DNA of 52,835 bases from Campylobacterales bacterium (GTDB taxonomy: Bacteria > Campylobacterota > Campylobacteria > Campylobacterales > JALSKU01): NCBI GenBank assembly GCA_027065125.1, contig JAMOOV010000061.1, positions 1 through 52,835 of the forward strand, in the 5' to 3' direction. Position numbers and translations under genes: made by a program. Positions within the stretch are counted from its first letter, which is position 1. Each line of letters begins with the position of its first letter. The notes below the pieces were generated by a model that was not told the origin of the DNA, made no database searches, and saw nothing but the letters and a program-made list of their open reading frames with translations. Shown here piece after piece: positions 34,052 to 43,683 of this stretch.

Positions 34052-34498
34052 ATGAAAGTATTATTAATCAAAGATGTAAAAAGTCTTGGAAAAGCGGGTG
34101 AGATTAAAGAGGTTAAAGATGGATATGGAAGAAACTTTCTTGTTGCCAAAGGTTTTGCTAAAGTTGCTACTAAAGAGGTTGTTAAAGAGTGGGAAGAGGA
34201 GCAGGCTAGACTTAAAGCCGAGCAAGAGGCCGAGATAGCAAGACTAAAAGAGATAGAGAGTAATTTAAAAGATAAGACCGTTGTTATAAAAAGAAAACTT
34301 GGAGCTAACGGCTCACTTTTTGGAGCTGTGACCAAAGAGGAGATAGCAAAAGAGCTTAAAAATCAAACAGGTTTTGATATTGACAAAAAACATGTCGAGA
34401 TAGATAAGGCGATAAAAGCTACCGGAGAGTATGAAGTGTCTTTAAAGCTTGGACATGGAATCCATGCCAAATTCAATCTTGTGGTAGAGGGTGAGTAA
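34052..34498 (+). CDS. rplI: 50S ribosomal protein L9
   Basis: Ribosomal protein of 148 residues. The N-terminal rRNA-binding domain [21 protein letters not shown] with [13 protein letters not shown], the long connecting helix ([22 protein letters not shown]), and the C-terminal domain with [11 protein letters not shown] are all present. It leads the conserved campylobacterial cluster rplI-hslV-hslU-era. Its stop overlaps the hslV start by one base. Confidence 0.98.
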   Translation: MKVLLIKDVKSLGKAGEIKEVKDGYGRNFLVAKGFAKVATKEVVKEWEEEQARLKAEQEAEIARLKEIESNLKDKTVVIKRKLGANGSLFGAVTKEEIAKELKNQTGFDIDKKHVEIDKAIKATGEYEVSLKLGHGIHAKFNLVVEGE

Positions 34499-35049
34499 TG
34501 TTTGAAGCGACTACCATACTTGCCCTAAAGGGTGAGAAAAAGGCGGTGATAGGCGGAGACGGTCAAGTAACATTCGGCAATACCGTCTTAAAAGGCAATG
34601 CTGTCAAGATAAGAAAGCTTTTAAATGGAAAGATTTTGGCTGGATTTGCGGGTAGCACGGCTGATGCTTTTAACCTTTTTGATATGTTCGAGGGAATTTT
34701 AGAGCAAAAAAAAGGCGATCTTTTAAAATCTGCCATAGAGTTTTCAAAACAGTGGAGAAAAGATAAGTATCTTCGTCGTCTTGAAGCCATGATGATAGTT
34801 TTAAATACTAAACATATCTTTATCTTGAGTGGCACCGGAGATGTAGTGGAGCCTGAAGACAAAACCATAGCCGCCATAGGTAGCGGAGGCAACTTTGCCA
34901 TATCTGCCGCAAGAGCTTTGAAAAAGCACTCAAACTTAAGCGATGAAGATATAGTGAGAGAGTCTTTAAATATAGCTTCGGAGCTTTGTATCTATACCAA
35001 TAACAATATAAATCTTTATACTTTAGAAGAGAAGGAAAATGATAAATGA
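34498..35049 (+). CDS. hslV: ATP-dependent protease subunit HslV
   Basis: Proteasome-like peptidase of 183 residues that forms the double hexamer of HslUV. As in other Campylobacterota the protein starts with a short propeptide (MFEA) before the catalytic threonine ([20 protein letters not shown]). The rest, [33 protein letters not shown] and [15 protein letters not shown], is canonical. The start shares a base with the rplI stop and the end overlaps hslU by four bases. Confidence 0.97.
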   Translation: MFEATTILALKGEKKAVIGGDGQVTFGNTVLKGNAVKIRKLLNGKILAGFAGSTADAFNLFDMFEGILEQKKGDLLKSAIEFSKQWRKDKYLRRLEAMMIVLNTKHIFILSGTGDVVEPEDKTIAAIGSGGNFAISAARALKKHSNLSDEDIVRESLNIASELCIYTNNNINLYTLEEKENDK

Positions 35050-36371
35050 ATTTAACACCTAAGGAGATAGTTGAACATCTTGATGAGTATATTATAGGTC
35101 AAAAAGATGCGAAAAAAGCTATTGCGATAGCACTTAGAAACAGATATAGAAGAATGAAACTGCCAAAAGAGATGCAAGATGAGATAATGCCTAAGAATAT
35201 CTTAATGATAGGTTCTACTGGAGTAGGTAAAACTGAGATAGCAAGAAGATTGGCAAAGATGTTAAGTCTTCCGTTTATCAAGGTGGAAGCGAGCAAATAT
35301 ACTGAAGTCGGTTTTGTCGGAAGAGATGTAGAATCTATGATAAGAGATCTTGTAGCCGCATCTATAAATCTTGTAAAGAGTGAGCATAAAGAGAAAAATA
35401 AAGATGCTATTTTCTCATATATTGAAAAAAAGATACTTGAAAAGATACTGCCTCCTTTACCAAAGGGTGCTACGGCTGAAAAGAGAGCTGACTATGAAAA
35501 AAGTTATGAGAGAATGTTAGCTAAATTTAGAAACGGGGATCTTGATGACCTTAAAATAGAAATTGAAATCAATAAGGGTTTAGGAGAAAGTTCGGATAGC
35601 TCTTTACCTCCTGAGATTATCAAAGTCCAAGAATCATTTGTGAAAATACTTGGAAGCGGACGAGAGAAGATAAAAAAAGAGGTAACTGTTAAAGAGGCTA
35701 AAGAGATGCTCAAAAATGAGGCAAGTGAAAATCTTTTAGATATGGATATTGTAAAAAGTGAAGCTTTAAAAAGAGTGGAAAACGGAGGAATTGTTTTTCT
35801 TGATGAGATAGATAAGATAGCTGTCAGTCAAAAAAGTAGTTCAAGACAAGATCCAAGCAAAGAGGGAGTTCAAAGAGACTTATTGCCTATCGTAGAGGGA
35901 AGTAGTATCAATACCAAATATGGCACGGTTAAGAGTGATCATATACTTTTTATTGCTGCCGGAGCTTTTCACTTAACAAAGCCTAGTGATCTTATACCGG
36001 AACTTCAGGGTAGATTTCCTTTGAGGGTGGAGCTTAACTCTCTTGATGAAGAGATACTCTATCAGATACTAACAAGACCTAAAAACTCTCTGCTTAGACA
36101 GTATGAGTCTCTTCTTAAAACTGAAGGAGTGGAGCTTGTATTTGATGATGATGCGATAAGATCTATGGCTAAGATTTCTCACTTAACTAATGAAAAAACA
36201 GAAGATATAGGAGCAAGGAGACTTCATACCGTTATAGAAAAGGTACTTGAAGAGATAAGTTTTGAAGCTGATGAGCATAAAGGTGAGAAAATTATCGTCA
36301 CAAAAGAGTTGGTGCATGAGAAGCTTGATGAGGTTGTAGAGGACGAAGAGGTCTCGAGATATATACTTTAA
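35046..36371 (+). CDS. hslU: ATP-dependent protease ATPase subunit HslU
   Basis: AAA+ unfoldase partner of HslV, 441 residues. It has the N-terminal [22 protein letters not shown], Walker [16 protein letters not shown], the GFVGRDVES pore loop, Walker [13 protein letters not shown], the box [15 protein letters not shown], and the C-terminal [20 protein letters not shown] ending SRYIL, the tail that docks in HslV. The ATGA overlap with hslV implies coupled synthesis. Confidence 0.98.
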   Translation: MNLTPKEIVEHLDEYIIGQKDAKKAIAIALRNRYRRMKLPKEMQDEIMPKNILMIGSTGVGKTEIARRLAKMLSLPFIKVEASKYTEVGFVGRDVESMIRDLVAASINLVKSEHKEKNKDAIFSYIEKKILEKILPPLPKGATAEKRADYEKSYERMLAKFRNGDLDDLKIEIEINKGLGESSDSSLPPEIIKVQESFVKILGSGREKIKKEVTVKEAKEMLKNEASENLLDMDIVKSEALKRVENGGIVFLDEIDKIAVSQKSSSRQDPSKEGVQRDLLPIVEGSSINTKYGTVKSDHILFIAAGAFHLTKPSDLIPELQGRFPLRVELNSLDEEILYQILTRPKNSLLRQYESLLKTEGVELVFDDDAIRSMAKISHLTNEKTEDIGARRLHTVIEKVLEEISFEADEHKGEKIIVTKELVHEKLDEVVEDEEVSRYIL

Positions 36372-36429
36372 AAATCGGTATGGAATATTTTTTGCTTTAA
36401 ATATCATAATAAATTATTAAGGGGATAGT

Positions 36430-37323
36430 ATAGAAACTCAAGAAAAAGCCGGATTTGTTGCGGTTGTGGGTAGACCCAATAGTGGCAAAAGTTCACTTTT
36501 AAATTGGCTTATAGGCGAAAAGTTAGCACTTGTTTCTCACAAGGCTAATGCAACAAGAAAAAGAATGAATTTTATAGTGATGCATAAAAATGCACAGATT
36601 ATTTTTGTGGATACCCCCGGGATTCATCAAAAGGAGAGACTTTTAAATCAATTTATGCTCGAAGAGGCTATTAAAGCGATTGGTGATTGTGATCTTGTCT
36701 TGTTTCTAACTTCTGTAAAAGATAGTATAGAGGATTATGAAGAGTTTTTAAGAATTAATACAAAGAATAAACCACATATAGTTTTACTAACTAAAATGGA
36801 TCTTATTAGCAAAGATAAACTTTTGATAAAACTTAATGAGTATCAAAAATATCAAGACAAATATCTTGAAATTATTCCAATGTCTATAAAAAAAGGCACT
36901 AAGCAGATAAAATTGCTTGATGAGATAGCAAAATATTTACCAAATCATCCATATCTTTATGATCCAGAACTTTTGACTACCGAAAATTTAAAAGAGATAT
37001 ATAAAGAGTATGTGAGAGAGGCGATTTTTAATAATTTGAGTGATGAAATTCCATATTTAAGTGATGTAGTAGTAGAAAAAGTAGAAGAGTTGCCCGATAT
37101 TGAAAAAGTATATGCGACGATAATTACAGAGAAAAAATCTCAAAAAGGTATTATCATAGGAAAGGGCGGATCAGCTATCAAAAGAATCGGCATGGAAGCG
37201 AGAAAAAATATAGAAAAACTTTCTCAAAAAAAAGTTTTTTTAAAATTGGAAGTATCGGTTAGACCTGGGTGGAGTAAAGATAAAAAATCTTTGTCCGATA
37301 TTGGTTATAGAGTGAAAAATTAA
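36430..37323 (+). CDS. era: GTPase Era, apparent ATA start codon
   Basis: Ribosome-assembly GTPase of 297 residues: G1 GRPNSGKSS, G2 ATRKRMN, G3 DTPGIHQ, G4 LTKMDL, then a KH domain with KGIIIGKGGSAIKRIG that binds 16S rRNA. The reading frame has a stop at 36418-36420 and no ATG, GTG or TTG before the GTG at 36466, which lies inside the G1 loop and would delete its first strand (AGFVAVVG). The only start that keeps the fold and fits a ribosome site is ATA at 36430, five bases after AAGGGG, giving MetGluThrGlnGluLys. Either a rare AUA start or a base error is involved. Without it the protein would be broken. Confidence 0.93.
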   Translation: METQEKAGFVAVVGRPNSGKSSLLNWLIGEKLALVSHKANATRKRMNFIVMHKNAQIIFVDTPGIHQKERLLNQFMLEEAIKAIGDCDLVLFLTSVKDSIEDYEEFLRINTKNKPHIVLLTKMDLISKDKLLIKLNEYQKYQDKYLEIIPMSIKKGTKQIKLLDEIAKYLPNHPYLYDPELLTTENLKEIYKEYVREAIFNNLSDEIPYLSDVVVEKVEELPDIEKVYATIITEKKSQKGIIIGKGGSAIKRIGMEARKNIEKLSQKKVFLKLEVSVRPGWSKDKKSLSDIGYRVKN

Positions 37324-37419
37324 ATTTGTGGTAATGTATTTTAACTTTTGTCATATATTAAAGATTGAATTAAGCGAGAAATAAATAAAATTGCAATAAT
37401 GTAAAAAATGGGTGGAAAC

Positions 37420-38967
37420 ATGGCAAATAAAGAGATTACAAACAAAAGATATACTTCCATAGTTACAATTGATCCGGATACTCTAAAATCATATAAGTTT
37501 CAAAATAATGAGATAAAGCTAAATAAACTCTCCAGTTTTAAAAAAGAGAATTTTTATATTTCCATCATTAATTTAAAAAATTTAATTACTGACCCTATAG
37601 AAATAAGCAGAAATATTCCTGAAGAGGATCTTGATAGTGCTATAGATATACAAGTATATGATGAGTTAAATCTTGACCCGGCTGTTCAATATACTATCTT
37701 TTATAAAGAGTTTTTTGGATTTGACAATAATAGCAAAAGAAAATTTAATGTTTTTGCGATAGAAACCTTAAAAATAAAAGAAGAATTTACAAAAGTTGTA
37801 AAAAAAGTCAAATATATTGACTATATCGCTCCTGAACCTTTATTGTTTAAATCATTATATGATAAAAACTTCCTTAACAAAGATAGTATTGATTGCTTTT
37901 TGTATTTTAAGAAAAAAGATGCTTTTTTAGCTATATATTCTGATGGGGAATATTTGTATTCAAAATCACTTAGTTTTTCTTTGGAGAAAATGCACGAGAA
38001 ATATTGTGAAATAGTTGGAGAAAATATACCGTATGATGATTTTATCAATTTTATACTTTCCGGAACTTCTATAAATATTTCTCGATCAAATCAAAGACTT
38101 ATAGTGAAATTATATAAAGAGATATTTGTTTATATTAATGATATAATTTTTTATGCAAAAAGAGCATATCTGATAGAAAATATTCACAGAATATATATTA
38201 ATTCCGATGTAGGTATTTTTAAAAATATAGATAGATATATAAGAACATATATGGATATTGAGCCTCATGAGTTGAATTTTGTGATTGCTAAAAATGCAAA
38301 AGAGACTCAAAGTGAACAATTGCATAATTTGATGATATTGACCGCTTTGAATTATATAGAAGAGCCTGATGATGACTTGAATTTTTCCATATTTAAAAGA
38401 CCACCTCCTTTCAAACAGAGACCAAGTGGTAAAATGTTGTTAATATTTTTAATATCTTTAATAATTTCATTGGCATATCCAATATATGAGTTTGGATATT
38501 CTTACTTTTTGAAATTGCAATTTACTAATTTAAAAGAAAAAGAACATAAATTGTTTACTGAAGCATCATTGATCAGAAAGCAACTGATGATTTTGAATAA
38601 AAAGGAAAAAACTGTTCAAGCAAAACTTACCAAAGAATCCAATAAACTTAATTTTAAAGAAAAATTATTAAAACAAATTTACAATAAAAAAGTTCACTAT
38701 CCTATGAAAATTATGATATTAGTTGATATTTTCAAAAAAATCAATAAATATCATTCAAAACTATACAAAATGGATATAGTAACTGATAATAATCGAACAA
38801 TAATGGTCTTTTCGGTTTTTAGTAGAAAAGATAAAAACATTACTGAACTTATAAAAGCATTAACAAAAATGAAAAAATTTGAAATAAGTACAAAAGAGAT
38901 TAAAAATGACAATAAGAAGAAAATGTATTTAAGCGATATTAAGGTAGTATTAAATGATAACATCTGA
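37420..38967 (+). CDS. PilM/PilN-like (MshI-type) pilus alignment protein
   Basis: First gene of a nine-gene pilus/transformation locus. The product of 515 residues has a cytoplasmic N-terminal region of about 310 residues that resembles a diverged PilM actin-like fold (IEISRNIPEEDLDSAIDIQVYDEL, FNVFAIETLKIKEEF). A membrane helix (LLIFLISLIISLAYPIYEF) and a periplasmic coiled coil follow, as in PilN. MshI proteins have this fused PilM-PilN layout and length. I start at the ATG 37420, after GGTGGA; an ATG four codons earlier is possible. Its end overlaps the PilO-like gene by 14 bases. The assignment rests on layout and gene order more than on motifs. Confidence 0.7.
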   Translation: MANKEITNKRYTSIVTIDPDTLKSYKFQNNEIKLNKLSSFKKENFYISIINLKNLITDPIEISRNIPEEDLDSAIDIQVYDELNLDPAVQYTIFYKEFFGFDNNSKRKFNVFAIETLKIKEEFTKVVKKVKYIDYIAPEPLLFKSLYDKNFLNKDSIDCFLYFKKKDAFLAIYSDGEYLYSKSLSFSLEKMHEKYCEIVGENIPYDDFINFILSGTSINISRSNQRLIVKLYKEIFVYINDIIFYAKRAYLIENIHRIYINSDVGIFKNIDRYIRTYMDIEPHELNFVIAKNAKETQSEQLHNLMILTALNYIEEPDDDLNFSIFKRPPPFKQRPSGKMLLIFLISLIISLAYPIYEFGYSYFLKLQFTNLKEKEHKLFTEASLIRKQLMILNKKEKTVQAKLTKESNKLNFKEKLLKQIYNKKVHYPMKIMILVDIFKKINKYHSKLYKMDIVTDNNRTIMVFSVFSRKDKNITELIKALTKMKKFEISTKEIKNDNKKKMYLSDIKVVLNDNI

Positions 38968-39601
38968 TAGATTATTTGAAAAAATTGATTTAGTATTGAA
39001 AGATAAAAAAAGTAGCGAATTATCAATGATATATATTGGAATTTTTGTTATAATTGTAACGATAGTGTATTTGTATGTATTTCCAATTAGTGGGCAAATG
39101 CTGAAACAAACAAAAAGTAAAGTTGCAAATGTAAAATTAAAAATAGCAAAAGAGATAAATTATATCAATTCTAAGACTGTCAATGGAGATAAGCAATATT
39201 ATATCAAACAAGCAAATGATAAAATAAAATTTTTAAAAAATAAAATGGTTGATACGGTATATGCAAATGGTTATATCGATAATAAATTGCAAAAGTTATC
39301 ATATTTATTGTACAATGATGTAAATTGGGCTAATTTTATAGATGATATAGCAGAAAATGCTAAAAAATATAATGTAAATATAAATTATATAAAAAACCAA
39401 TTCAATGAATTAAACTATAAAAAAGTGGAGCAAATTTTAGATATAGAAGTTGATGCTAACGGTGATTTTAATAATTTGATTAAGTTTGTGAACTCTATTG
39501 AAGAGAGTAATCTTGTAGTGGATGTACATGACTTAAAAATGGATACGGATAAAAATATTCATACCAATTTTAAAATAGCAGTGTGGGGGATAAAATATTG
39601 A
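38954..39601 (+). CDS. PilO-like (MshJ-type) inner-membrane alignment protein
   Basis: Bitopic protein of 215 residues: a short cytoplasmic N terminus, one membrane helix (about residues 25-43), a lysine-rich coiled coil, and a C-terminal ferredoxin-like region (NYKKVEQILDIEVDANGDFNNLIKFVNSIEES). PilO/MshJ proteins share this plan and pair with PilN. Sequence similarity is weak, so position between the PilM/N-like and PilP-like genes carries much of the call. It overlaps the next gene by four bases (ATTGA). Confidence 0.7.
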   Translation: MITSDRLFEKIDLVLKDKKSSELSMIYIGIFVIIVTIVYLYVFPISGQMLKQTKSKVANVKLKIAKEINYINSKTVNGDKQYYIKQANDKIKFLKNKMVDTVYANGYIDNKLQKLSYLLYNDVNWANFIDDIAENAKKYNVNINYIKNQFNELNYKKVEQILDIEVDANGDFNNLIKFVNSIEESNLVVDVHDLKMDTDKNIHTNFKIAVWGIKY

Positions 39602-40029
39602 AAAAGATTCTATTGTTGGCTGGTATAGTATCTTTGTTGATGTCTGCAACGATAAATGGTTTATCTCAAAAACCTCAAATAAATATAGAAAAATATAATA
39701 CTATATTTAAACAAATAGAAACAAAAAGAGTAGGACCATCGGATGTAGAATTGAGCATGATTTATAATCCGTTTGTCAACCAACATATATTAAAGATAAT
39801 TAAAGATAAAAATGTTACAAAGTTTAGACCTGTTGTCCTACAACTTTATGGCATAATAAACAATAGAGCTAAGATCAATAAAAAATGGTACAAATTAAGA
39901 TCAAAAGTTTATGATTATAAGTTAATTAAGATTAAAGATATTAGTGTTATACTGAAAAAAAATAGAAAAAAAATAGAACTATTTTTAAGGAAAAAAAATG
40001 ATAAAATTAAAATCACGAAAAACTTTTAA
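39598..40029 (+). CDS. PilP-like (MshK/CtsR-type) periplasmic protein, TTG start
   Basis: Secreted protein of 143 residues with a signal peptide (LKKILLLAGIVSLLMSA) and a small C-terminal beta domain (VLQLYGIINNRAKINKKWYKL) like the PilP/GspC HR domain that binds secretin. GGGGGA lies seven bases before the TTG at 39598, better than the GTG at 39583. It occupies the place of ctsR in C. jejuni, directly upstream of the secretin. The overlap with the secretin gene is 32 bases. Confidence 0.7.
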   Translation: MKKILLLAGIVSLLMSATINGLSQKPQINIEKYNTIFKQIETKRVGPSDVELSMIYNPFVNQHILKIIKDKNVTKFRPVVLQLYGIINNRAKINKKWYKLRSKVYDYKLIKIKDISVILKKNRKKIELFLRKKNDKIKITKNF

Positions 40030-41506
40030 TACAATTTTATTTTTAATTTTGAGTCTATTGGCAGGTTTAAATAGTGTAAATGCAAAAAATAGTTGTAACT
40101 ATAGAGCTTTTAATATCAAAGTTCTTGATGGTGCAACTACGAATGAATTATTAAATCAACTTAGTGTGGATTGTGGATTCAGCATTTTGGTAAAAGATAA
40201 AATTGCAAAGAAACAGATAAATAAAAAGTTAAACGGAATTAATATTAACAATATGTCTTTGGATGAAATATTTGGAATACTCTTAAACGATAACAATCTA
40301 AAGTATGATTTTAATAACAATATTTTAAAAATTTCAGGTATAGAAACAAAAACTTTTAAAATTGACTATATAACTTCCGATAGAATCGGAACAGCTATTT
40401 TAAATGCTTCTGTACAATCAACAAATACAAATGATACCACCGGAGCAACTGATGAAAATCAAATAACAACGAGCGAGTCTTTTAATTTTTGGAAAGATAT
40501 ATCAAAAGATATTTTATCAATAGCAAATAGTGGATCAGAGGATTATATTGTTAAAACTCCCATAGTAAATCAAAATGCGGGTTTGATTACAGTAACGGGT
40601 ACTAAAGCACAGATAGATAGAGTAGATAAATATTTGCAAGATATTAAAAAAAGATTAAATAAAGAGGTTTTAATTGATGTCTCTATCGTTTCTGTTGAGC
40701 TTGGTAAGGCACATACAAGTGGAGTAGATTGGACTCAATTTGCTTTGGCTGTAAATAAACCTACAGGTAGCAGTGTTCCTGCTTTGAATGGTACAACCAA
40801 TGGAGCAAATACAGGAACTTTTACAGCAAATGGAGATAGACTTTTTAATTTAGCTTGGAATAATGCTTTTAGTTTTACAAATACAATTTCATTTACAATG
40901 AATGGGCTTATGAACTTTCTTAAAACTCAAGGGCATTCAAGAATTGTTTCAAACCCTAAAATCTTAACACTGAACAACCAACAAGCACTCATAACAATAG
41001 GAGATAATATAAACTATAGAGTTCCGGAAACTACTCCGGCAAATACCGGTGGAACGATAAATGTACAATCATATACAAATGAGTCTATTTTTGTAGGGAT
41101 ATTGCTCAATATTATGCCTCAGATTTCAGAAAATGATGAAATTATGCTAAGAATAAATCCGTCGATAAGCAATTTTAAATATGCGGAGGACAATATTAAA
41201 CAAACTCAACCAAGAGAAATAGCCCCAGATACTACTGAAAAAAAATTATCAACGGTAGTCAGAGTTAAAAATGGGGATACTATAATTTTGGGAGGATTGA
41301 TAGGAAAAAGTAACAATATTTCCAATACCGGAGTATCCGGTTTGAAAGAGTTGCCTATTTTGGGAAATCTATTTAAAAGTAAATCTATGTCAAATAGTGT
41401 TAGTGAGTTAATATTTATCATAACTCCAAGAATTGTTAAAAATGAGAATCATTCAAATATATCTTTAAAAGAGTTGGGATATGGTAACACAACCATTGGA
41501 AAGTAG
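39998..41506 (+). CDS. ctsD: Secretin of the type IV pilus / transformation system (MshL/CtsD-type)
   Basis: Outer-membrane channel protein of 502 residues with a signal peptide. An N-terminal STN-like domain (ATTNELLNQLSVDCGFSILV) is followed by a secretin N domain (VDKYLQDIKKRLNKEVLIDVSIVSVEL) and the secretin C domain (HSRIVSNPKILTLNNQQALITIG, VGILLNIMPQISENDEIML, GDTIILGGLIGKS, LPILGNLFKSK, ELIFIITPRIV). In C. jejuni the equivalent CtsD is needed for DNA uptake; in Vibrio MshL exports the MSHA pilus. No lipobox or separate pilotin is visible. Confidence 0.9.
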   Translation: MIKLKSRKTFNTILFLILSLLAGLNSVNAKNSCNYRAFNIKVLDGATTNELLNQLSVDCGFSILVKDKIAKKQINKKLNGININNMSLDEIFGILLNDNNLKYDFNNNILKISGIETKTFKIDYITSDRIGTAILNASVQSTNTNDTTGATDENQITTSESFNFWKDISKDILSIANSGSEDYIVKTPIVNQNAGLITVTGTKAQIDRVDKYLQDIKKRLNKEVLIDVSIVSVELGKAHTSGVDWTQFALAVNKPTGSSVPALNGTTNGANTGTFTANGDRLFNLAWNNAFSFTNTISFTMNGLMNFLKTQGHSRIVSNPKILTLNNQQALITIGDNINYRVPETTPANTGGTINVQSYTNESIFVGILLNIMPQISENDEIMLRINPSISNFKYAEDNIKQTQPREIAPDTTEKKLSTVVRVKNGDTIILGGLIGKSNNISNTGVSGLKELPILGNLFKSKSMSNSVSELIFIITPRIVKNENHSNISLKELGYGNTTIGK

Positions 41507-42308
41507 CTATACAAAAGCAAAAGATGTTTTTAGTGATAAATATAATGATGTCTATGTCAATCTTGACAGTTCTATCGTAACATATGAGAAATTGTTAGAA
41601 ATTCTTGATAAGCCTATAAAATTAGCACTATTTTATGGCAAACCCGGAACAGGTAAAACATTTCTTTTGAAAAAAATATATAGAGATTTGTTAAAAAAAA
41701 AACCGATAATATTTTTTCCAACTCCATTTTTTGATGAAGTTGAATTTGTCAAAAATATATACGAAAGATCCTTTGGCGAAAAGGCTCCTGATATAAAAAC
41801 TTTCGATTATTTTTTTCAAGTGATTATCGAAAAGGCTCAAGATATTAAAAAATCTATTCCTGTTTTTATAGATGAAGCACAATTGTATCCTCCTGATATT
41901 GTTGAGAAAATAAGACTGCTTGCTGATACTAGAAAATATAAATTTATCTTTACAGTTCATAAAACGGATCAAAAAGAAGATATATTTGTAAAAGATTATT
42001 TTAAAACAAGGATTTGGGAGAGTGTTGAACTTAAAAATATTTCTTATGATGAATTTAAGATATATATAGAGAAGAAACTTCTTCATTACAATATGTTTGA
42101 TTTTATAGGCAAGTTTACAAATAAGCACTATAAGACTATTTATAACTATAGTAAAGGAAATTTAAGAGAAACAAATAAGATAATATATAAACTTTTTGAG
42201 ATATCCGAATATTATGATATAAATGAGCCAAGCAAGATAAACAATAGACAAATAGATATGAATGTTTTATATATGACTGCTATTAGTTTGGGGTATATAA
42301 ATGCTTAA
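41481..42308 (+). CDS. ctsP: AAA ATPase, ExeA/MshM-type (CtsP position)
   Basis: Cytoplasmic ATPase of 275 residues with Walker A FYGKPGTGKTFLL, Walker B IPVFIDEAQLYPP, and the sensor region KFIFTVHKTD, typical of the ExeA/GspA/MshM family that helps place secretion machines. It lacks the long C-terminal membrane and peptidoglycan-binding part of ExeA, as MshM does. C. jejuni CtsP stands in the same place after the secretin. The start overlaps the secretin by 26 bases and the end overlaps the next gene by eight. Confidence 0.85.
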   Translation: MVTQPLESSYTKAKDVFSDKYNDVYVNLDSSIVTYEKLLEILDKPIKLALFYGKPGTGKTFLLKKIYRDLLKKKPIIFFPTPFFDEVEFVKNIYERSFGEKAPDIKTFDYFFQVIIEKAQDIKKSIPVFIDEAQLYPPDIVEKIRLLADTRKYKFIFTVHKTDQKEDIFVKDYFKTRIWESVELKNISYDEFKIYIEKKLLHYNMFDFIGKFTNKHYKTIYNYSKGNLRETNKIIYKLFEISEYYDINEPSKINNRQIDMNVLYMTAISLGYINA

Positions 42309-43137
42309 TACTCAAGAGATAAGAGATCTTGAAAATAGATTAAGACGATACAAAAATAAAAAATATATAAATCTTTCTATAAGTGTATTTGTTGCTGTTG
42401 TGATAATATCTATTTCTGCTTATATTTCTTTTTTTTATAAACCGGATAAAAGTAAAAAAGATTTTAATACTACTATTGACAAAAAGACTTTACCAAAAAA
42501 ACAGATAATAAAAGAATCCAATATGGATATACATAAAATAGACAAAAAAAACAATACATCAAAATCATCTATTGCAAATATTGAGAAAAATAGTACAAAA
42601 CTATCGATACGAAAGTCTCATGCTTTAAAAGCATCAAAAAAGAGTAATTATGAAGATGTGTTGGCACTAAATACAGATTTTATAAATAATATTTTTACCA
42701 AAACAGATACTAAAGAGATTGCAAAAAAAGATACAAGAAATAATAATATGAATTTATTAAAAAAAAGCATAATAAAAAACTCTGTAACAGAATATACAGG
42801 TATAAAAAAGCAGAAAATTTTGATTTCCAGTAAAAAAATAGATAGAATTAAGTATTTGAAAGATAGATATAAAGCAACAAGAAAAGCTAAATATGCCATA
42901 CTACTTTCAAAGGAATTTTATAAGAAGCACAACTATAAACTCTCTTTAAAATGGGCAATAATTGCTAATGATATAGATAGCACCAAAGAAGAAAGTTGGT
43001 TAATGTTTGCTAAAAATAAGGTAAAACTTGGTCAAAAGCAAGAAGCTATAAAAGCTTTAAGGATTTATTTGAGAAGTTGTAATTCAGCAAAAGTTGAAAA
43101 TCTTTTGTCTGATATAAAAAATGGAGCAATGAAATGA
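42301..43137 (+). CDS. Bitopic membrane protein with C-terminal TPR-like repeats (MshN-type)
   Basis: Protein of 278 residues: a basic cytoplasmic N terminus, one helix (INLSISVFVAVVIISISAYISFF), a long lysine-, serine- and asparagine-rich linker, and a C-terminal TPR-like part (YAILLSKEFYKKHNYKLSLKWAIIANDI, ESWLMFAKNKVKLGQKQEAIKAL). MshN has the same order of parts and lies between MshM and MshE. In C. jejuni the membrane protein CtsX lies between CtsP and CtsE and may correspond to this or to the next gene. Role within the machine unknown. Confidence 0.72.
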   Translation: MLNTQEIRDLENRLRRYKNKKYINLSISVFVAVVIISISAYISFFYKPDKSKKDFNTTIDKKTLPKKQIIKESNMDIHKIDKKNNTSKSSIANIEKNSTKLSIRKSHALKASKKSNYEDVLALNTDFINNIFTKTDTKEIAKKDTRNNNMNLLKKSIIKNSVTEYTGIKKQKILISSKKIDRIKYLKDRYKATRKAKYAILLSKEFYKKHNYKLSLKWAIIANDIDSTKEESWLMFAKNKVKLGQKQEAIKALRIYLRSCNSAKVENLLSDIKNGAMK

Positions 43138-43679
43138 AATATATTTTTCTATGTTTAATGATAGTTACATACTCTTTTTCTATTCAAAAAAGTGATATTT
43201 ATAAAGCTTATCAAAATAAAAATTACAAAACTGCTTGTATATTGGCTGCAAAAATATATTTGCACAATAAAACAGATAATGATTTTTTAACTATCTTTGC
43301 AAATTCTTGTTTAAAAGTTGATAATATTAATAGAATGGCTTTTCCCGCAATGCTGCTTATGAGAAATTCTGGAGCAAGGAGCAATAGCATATACTTTTTA
43401 ACGATACTGTATCAAAAAAAGTTGCTTTATAAGTCATTAATTGATGGTTTTGATGTTTCTAAGTACAATTTTCCAACTACAGATTATATATTATCTAAAA
43501 TTTTTGTCAAATATAGCAAAAAAGATTATCAAAAATTGGCAAATATTTATATCTTTACAGATGATAAAGATAAAGATATAACTTATAAAATGAATGTTAT
43601 CAAGGATAAAGGTGTCTATAAAATAGTCTTAAAAACATTTAAAAAAAATGTTCTATTGAAAAAAAGAATATATTGGTAG
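43134..43679 (+). CDS. Unrecognised secreted helical protein in the pilus/transformation locus
   Basis: Protein of 181 residues with a probable signal peptide (MKYIFLCLMIVTYSFS) followed by helical pairs suggesting TPR- or Sel1-like repeats (DIYKAYQNKNYKTACILAAKIYL, DFLTIFANSCLKVDN). I do not recognise the family. It has no counterpart in the Vibrio MSHA order, which runs directly from mshN to mshE. Overlap of four bases with the TPR gene and a 4-base gap to the ATPase gene show it is an integral part of the operon. A periplasmic scaffold role is a guess. Confidence 0.72.
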   Translation: MKYIFLCLMIVTYSFSIQKSDIYKAYQNKNYKTACILAAKIYLHNKTDNDFLTIFANSCLKVDNINRMAFPAMLLMRNSGARSNSIYFLTILYQKKLLYKSLIDGFDVSKYNFPTTDYILSKIFVKYSKKDYQKLANIYIFTDDKDKDITYKMNVIKDKGVYKIVLKTFKKNVLLKKRIYW

Positions 43680-43683
43680 TGAT

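Noticed and set aside
36466-37323. GTG at 36466 as the start of era
   Set aside because: It lies within the G1 loop and would remove the first beta strand that all Era proteins have.
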